Shown here: positions 60,571 through 64,000 of the stretch, piece after piece
Numbering within the stretch: the stretch's first letter is position 1
How the letters are laid out: every line of letters starts with the position of its first letter
Assembly: GCF_024166365.1 (NCBI RefSeq)
Contig: NC_064822.1
Coordinates: 106,264,823 to 106,328,822 of the forward strand
Reading direction: 5' to 3'
DNA length: 64,000 bases
Source of the DNA: Elephas maximus indicus
Taxonomy: Eukaryota; Chordata; Mammalia; Proboscidea; Elephantidae
Made by a program: the position numbers and the translations under genes
Notes under the pieces: model-generated
Database searches by the model: none
What the model was told of the DNA's origin: nothing
The model's input: the letters and a program-made list of their open reading frames with translations, nothing else

Positions 60571-61158
60571 TCAATTTGTTTTCTGTGTGTTCCATCTGGT
60601 GAGGTCCATGTGTATAGTTGCCGTTTTATGTTGGTGAAAGAAAGTATTTGCAATGAAGAAGTTGTTGGTCTTGCAAAATTCTATCATTTGATCTCCGGCA
60701 TTGTTTCTATTCCCAAGGCCATATTTTCCAACTGCTGATCCTTCTTCGTTTCCAACTTTCGCATTCCAATCACCGGTAATTATCAATGCATCTTGATTGC
60801 ATGTTTGATCAATTTCAGACTGTAGCAGCTGATAAAAGTCTTCTATTTCTTCATCTTTGGCCTTAGTGGTTGGTGCGTAAATTTGAATAATAGTTGTATT
60901 AACTGGTCTTCCTTGTAGGTGTATGGATATTATCCTATCACTGACAGCGTTGTACTTTAGGATAGATCTTGAAACGTTCTTTTTGACGATGAATGCAACG
61001 CTATTCCTCTTCAAGTTGTCATTCCCAGCATAGTAGACTATATGATTGTCTGATTCAAAATGGCCAATACCAGTCCATTTCAGCTCACTAATGCCTAGGA
61101 TATCGATGTTTATGTGTTCCATTTCATTTTTGATGATTTCCAATTTTCCTAGATTCAT
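60571..61158 (-). pseudogene. RTE APE-type endonuclease domain, unbroken 195 residues
   Basis: Reads MNLGKLEIIKNEMEHINIDI, LGISELKWTG (catalytic Glu), IIQIYAPTTKAKDEEIEDFY, and the hallmark ITGDWNAKVG with its Asp and Asn. It stops at TNFFIANTFF...TQKTN; the final Asp/His motif of the fold is not reached before the frame is lost. The length and conservation suggest a recent insertion, but the element as a whole cannot encode an intact protein here. Confidence 0.88.
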
Positions 61159-61582
61159 ACTTCATACATTCCAGGTTCCGATTATTAATGGATGTTTGCA
61201 GCTCTTTCTTCTCATTTTGAGTCATGCCACATCAGCAAATGATGGTCCCGGAAGCTTTACTCCATCTACGTCATTAAGGTCGACTCTACTTTGAGGAGGC
61301 AGCTCTTCCCCAGTCATCTTTTGAGTGCCTTCCAACCTGGGGGGCTCATCTTCCAGCACTATATCAGACAATGCTCTGCTGCTATATATAAGGTTTTCAC
61401 TGGCTAATGCTTTTCAGAAGTAGCCTGCTGGGTCCTTCTTCCTAGTCTGTTTTAGTCTGGAAGCTCAGCTGAAACCTGTCTTCCATGGGTGACCCTGCTG
61501 GTATCTGAATACCGGTGGCATAGCTTCCAGCATCACAGCAACACACAAGCCCCCACAGTACGACAAACTGACAGACACGTGT

Positions 61583-62400
61583 AAATTCAGCAGTAAAATT
61601 GATTGAACTATTGATACATTCAACAAATGAGGATGCCTCTCAAAATACACTGAAAGAAAGAAGCCAGACCAAAAAAAAAAAAGTACATACTGTATGTTTC
61701 CACTTATATAAAATTCTAGAAAATGCAAACTAATCTCTAATGACAGAAAACAGATTGTTGCTTTGGGATGGGAGGGGGCAGTTGAAGGAATTATGAAGGG
61801 GCAAAAGAAACTTTTGAGGGTGATGGAGATGTCATTATCTTGATTGAGGTGCTGAGTTTCATGGATGTATGCATATGTCAAAATTTATCAAACTGTACAC
61901 TTTAAATGTGTACAGTTTATCATGTTAATTCTGCCTCAAATAAGTTGTTTAGAAATGGAGTAGATAAAGATATTCATAAAAAATGTACAAGATATAACAG
62001 ATAATGAAACAACAGTACACTCCCTGTATCCATCACCCCAATTTTAAAAAGTAGCTATCAGTATTTTTAAAAATTTCTCTTTCCCGGGTCACCCTGAAGC
62101 CCAGGCTTTACTTGTTAGAAACAGATGAATGTTTAAAACTATTTTTTGAATACTTTAGCTTCTCAAATGTGAATATTCTGCAAACTGCTTTTATCTAAGT
62201 TAGCTGGTTGCATGGTAGTTGGGTACAGTTTGAAGACTGAGACCTGTCCTTTAAAACGTGGGCTGGCCAAAAAGTAATTTAAGAATAACCTTGCTGTTCA
62301 GTTATGAACATCTGAGACCCTCTGCCCAGAAAGCCAAGGGCGAATACTTGTGAACTGTGAGTCACCAGGCAGGGACGACCTTTGTTTTTCAGGAACTAGG
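61583..62400. other. Intergenic segment with old L1 remnant
   Basis: Bases about 61640-61960 resemble the sense 3' end of an old L1 (GTACATACTGTATGTTTCCA, GAGTTTCATGGATGTATGC). After that, up to 62400, no feature is recognised. Confidence 0.6.
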
Positions 62401-62912
62401 GACGTGGGTTGCGGAAATTGGGGAGGCTAGGAGGAAGGAAGGGGACATGTTGTGTTAAAGGGGCCTTGGAGATCGGCGTTTAATCAGGCTCCATCCACAG
62501 ATTCTGTTTCCTGTTTAAAAGTCTTTGGCCCTCCGAGCTGGGGTGTACATGCGCTATGCGTGTGAAACTCCAGCAGGAAAATAGGAATAGTTTCCAAACG
62601 CAGACAAGGGGCACCTGGAATTGAGGGATTATAAAGAAGGGATTATAATCACCTTTTCTTGTAAAGAAAAGTTGCGAACCGTTTCGTTTCGCTTCATGAA
62701 AACTAAGCTATGAGTCAACTTGTGCCAAACTTGTTTACTAATTAGGAAAAGGGCCTCTTGCCCTTAGCTTGACTGGAGCTGCATTTTCCCAGCACAGCCA
62801 GTTCCTCCCTCCCCTTGCAGGTGATTGGCTCTGCGGTGTGGCCAGAGCCTACGTCCTGCAGTTAAATGAGTCAGGCTGTTAGCAGCCTGTTACAGTTTTT
62901 TCTTCCGAAGTG
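62401..62912 (+). promoter_or_regulatory. METTL7A: METTL7A promoter and 5' UTR
   Basis: The 500 bp before the start codon lack repeats. They contain a reversed CCAAT box (ATTGG, 62824-62828) and an AP-1-type site TGAGTCA (62867-62873) 40 bp before the ATG, in TTAAATGAGTCAGGC, which also resembles a half MARE. There is no CpG island. The transcription start is not resolved. Confidence 0.5.
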
Positions 62913-63410
62913 ATGGCGCTTGCCGTCCTCATTCTGCAGCTGGCTATCTTCATCCTGGCACTTCCCCTGTACCTACTGAACTTTCTGGGCATATGGAGCC
63001 GGATATGCAAACGATTATTGCCCTACTTCTTGATGAGGTTCAGTGTGATCTACAATGAACAGATGGCAAGCAAGAAGCGGGAGCTATTCAGCAATCTTCA
63101 GGAGTTTGCGGGCCCTTCCGGGAAACTCTCTCTGCTGGAGGTGGGCTGTGGCACGGGAGCCAACTTCAAGTTCTTTCCGCCTGGATGCAGGGTGACCTGT
63201 GTTGACCCCAACCCCAACTTTGAGAATTTCTTGATCAGGAGCATCGCAGAGCACCCTCACCTGCAATTAGAGCACTTCGTGGTGGCTGTTGGGGAGAACA
63301 TGCACCAGGTGGCCGATGGCTCCGTGGATGTGGTGGTCTGCACCCTGGTCCTGTGCTCCGTGGAGAGCCAGGAGCGGATGCTCCAAGAGGTGTGCAGAGT
63401 GCTAAGGCAG
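62913..63410 (+). CDS. METTL7A: METTL7A (TMT1A) coding exon 1, gene continues past the window
   Basis: Membrane-bound, SAM-dependent thiol S-methyltransferase of the ER and lipid droplets. The 166 codons begin with the hydrophobic anchor MALAVLILQLAIFILALPLY (residues 1-28 or so), then the SAM-binding fold: motif I LLEVGCGTG (74-82), the acidic residue of motif II in VTCVDPN (Asp 98), and ADGSVDVVVCTLVLC (134-148). The start ATG follows an in-frame GTG and aligns with the human N-terminus. It ends CTAAGGCAG|GTAAGT, phase 0. Human METTL7A is 244 residues, so about 78 remain in the next exon. The last codon is Gln where the family has Pro (LRPGG). Confidence 0.96.
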
Positions 63411-64000
63411 GTAAGTGAGGGAGTGGAGGGAGGACTTGTTAGTAGCAGGCACTATCACCACTATCAATTTAAGATGGAGCAAACATTCTGACTTAAAAAG
63501 TAAAACCGCACTGAGTTTATGTTAATGGTGGTGGAATATTTTGGAAAAGGATGGCAATAATGGTGGTACAACATGAAAAATGCAATTAATGTCATTGAAC
63601 TGTAAATGTGGAAGATGTGTTGGAGAATGTTTTACAGTGTGTATATTTTCACCACAATTTAAAAAGTAAAGCCACTGGAGAAGAAACGGTTGGATTAAAA
63701 AATCATAAGAGAGGCAAGGGAAAACTATAAAGTGGAAAAGCAGTTATAAAGATTGATAAACCTGAATACATAAAAATTGAAAATTCCTGCAAGAGAAAAA
63801 AGCACTATAAACAAAGTTTATAAACAACTTGGGCGAAGAATTTAACAGGAATGATGCACGAAGTATTCCTTCATATTAAAAGGCATTACAAATCAATAGG
63901 ATCAATATGGTGAGATGTATCAATGAGAAAAACACAAGAGAAAAATGGGCAAAAAGGAGGAACGGGAAGATAAATTAAAAATAGCCAATTATATGATAAC
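63411..64000 (+). other. METTL7A intron 1, beginning
   Basis: Begins with the donor GTAAGTGAGG. Bases 63505-63668 are a sense old L1 3' end, closely like 51820-51970 (TATTTTCACCACAATTTAAA). Beyond that, AT-rich sequence with an L1-like flavour (AAAAATGGGCAAAAAGG near 63940) and no exon. Confidence 0.75.

Larger units (their letters stand above)
57098..61582 (-). mobile_element. Near full-length RTE LINE, antisense, with an L1 inside
   Basis: Tail GTTGTTGTTGTTAGGTGCC at 57098, and 5' region near 61582 (CCCCCACAGTACGACAAACT). It includes endonuclease, linker, reverse transcriptase and C-terminal region. Minus the 1258-bp L1 insert it is about 3.2 kb, the usual RTE size. Confidence 0.9.

Noticed and set aside
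1-64000. CRISPR arrays, operons or bacterial-type systems
   Set aside because: The window is mammalian nuclear DNA with spliced genes; no regularly spaced short repeats with unique spacers are present.

Overview
This window is vertebrate, and specifically placental-mammal, nuclear DNA. Two single-copy host genes sit on the + strand in a background that is mostly transposable elements. The repeats point to an afrotherian, most likely an elephant or a close relative: many copies of a tRNA-derived SINE whose tail matches the local RTE-type LINE (AfroSINE-like), together with RTE LINEs, L1 elements and MaLR/ERVL-type LTRs. The species assignment is inference from repeat content.

Host genes. TMPRSS12 (a trypsin-like serine protease of the male germ line) covers about 6.3-45.7 kb in five coding exons (near 6334, 7818-8013, 20753-21021, 32470-32612, 45116-45367). 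Exons 2-5 have good splice sites, matching phases, the full His/Asp/Ser triad, Asp at the S1 specificity position and ten cysteines. Only the exon 1 donor is unclear. METTL7A (TMT1A), the neighbour expected from human 12q13 synteny, begins at 62913. Its first coding exon (166 codons) ends in a perfect donor at 63410, and the rest of the gene lies beyond the window.

Layout. 1-2.85 kb: 3' part of an L1. 2.85-5.9 kb: intergenic DNA with LTR fragments. 5.9-6.5 kb: GC-rich TMPRSS12 promoter and exon 1. Intron 2 (8-20.7 kb): an RTE split by an L1 tail, then a long antisense L1 split by a SINE that is itself split by an LTR, an RTE tail, LTRs and more L1. Intron 3 (21-32.5 kb): MIRs, an almost perfect 80-bp inverted repeat, SINEs, LTRs and a decayed ERVL provirus with gag, protease, RT, RNase H, integrase and dUTPase remnants. 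Intron 4 (32.6-45.1 kb): at least four antisense L1 pieces carrying nested SINEs, a MaLR provirus with two LTRs, and solo LTRs. 45.7-62.4 kb, between the genes: old L1, two long RTE copies, and a young-looking L1 whose 5' UTR is built of roughly 215-bp tandem units and which retains ORF1 with one frameshift.

I found no RNA genes, CRISPR arrays or operon-like systems. The most informative signals are the insertion histories, readable from target-site duplications, the large hairpin in intron 3, the monomeric L1 5' UTR and the ambiguous exon 1 donor of TMPRSS12. I see no novel multi-gene system.
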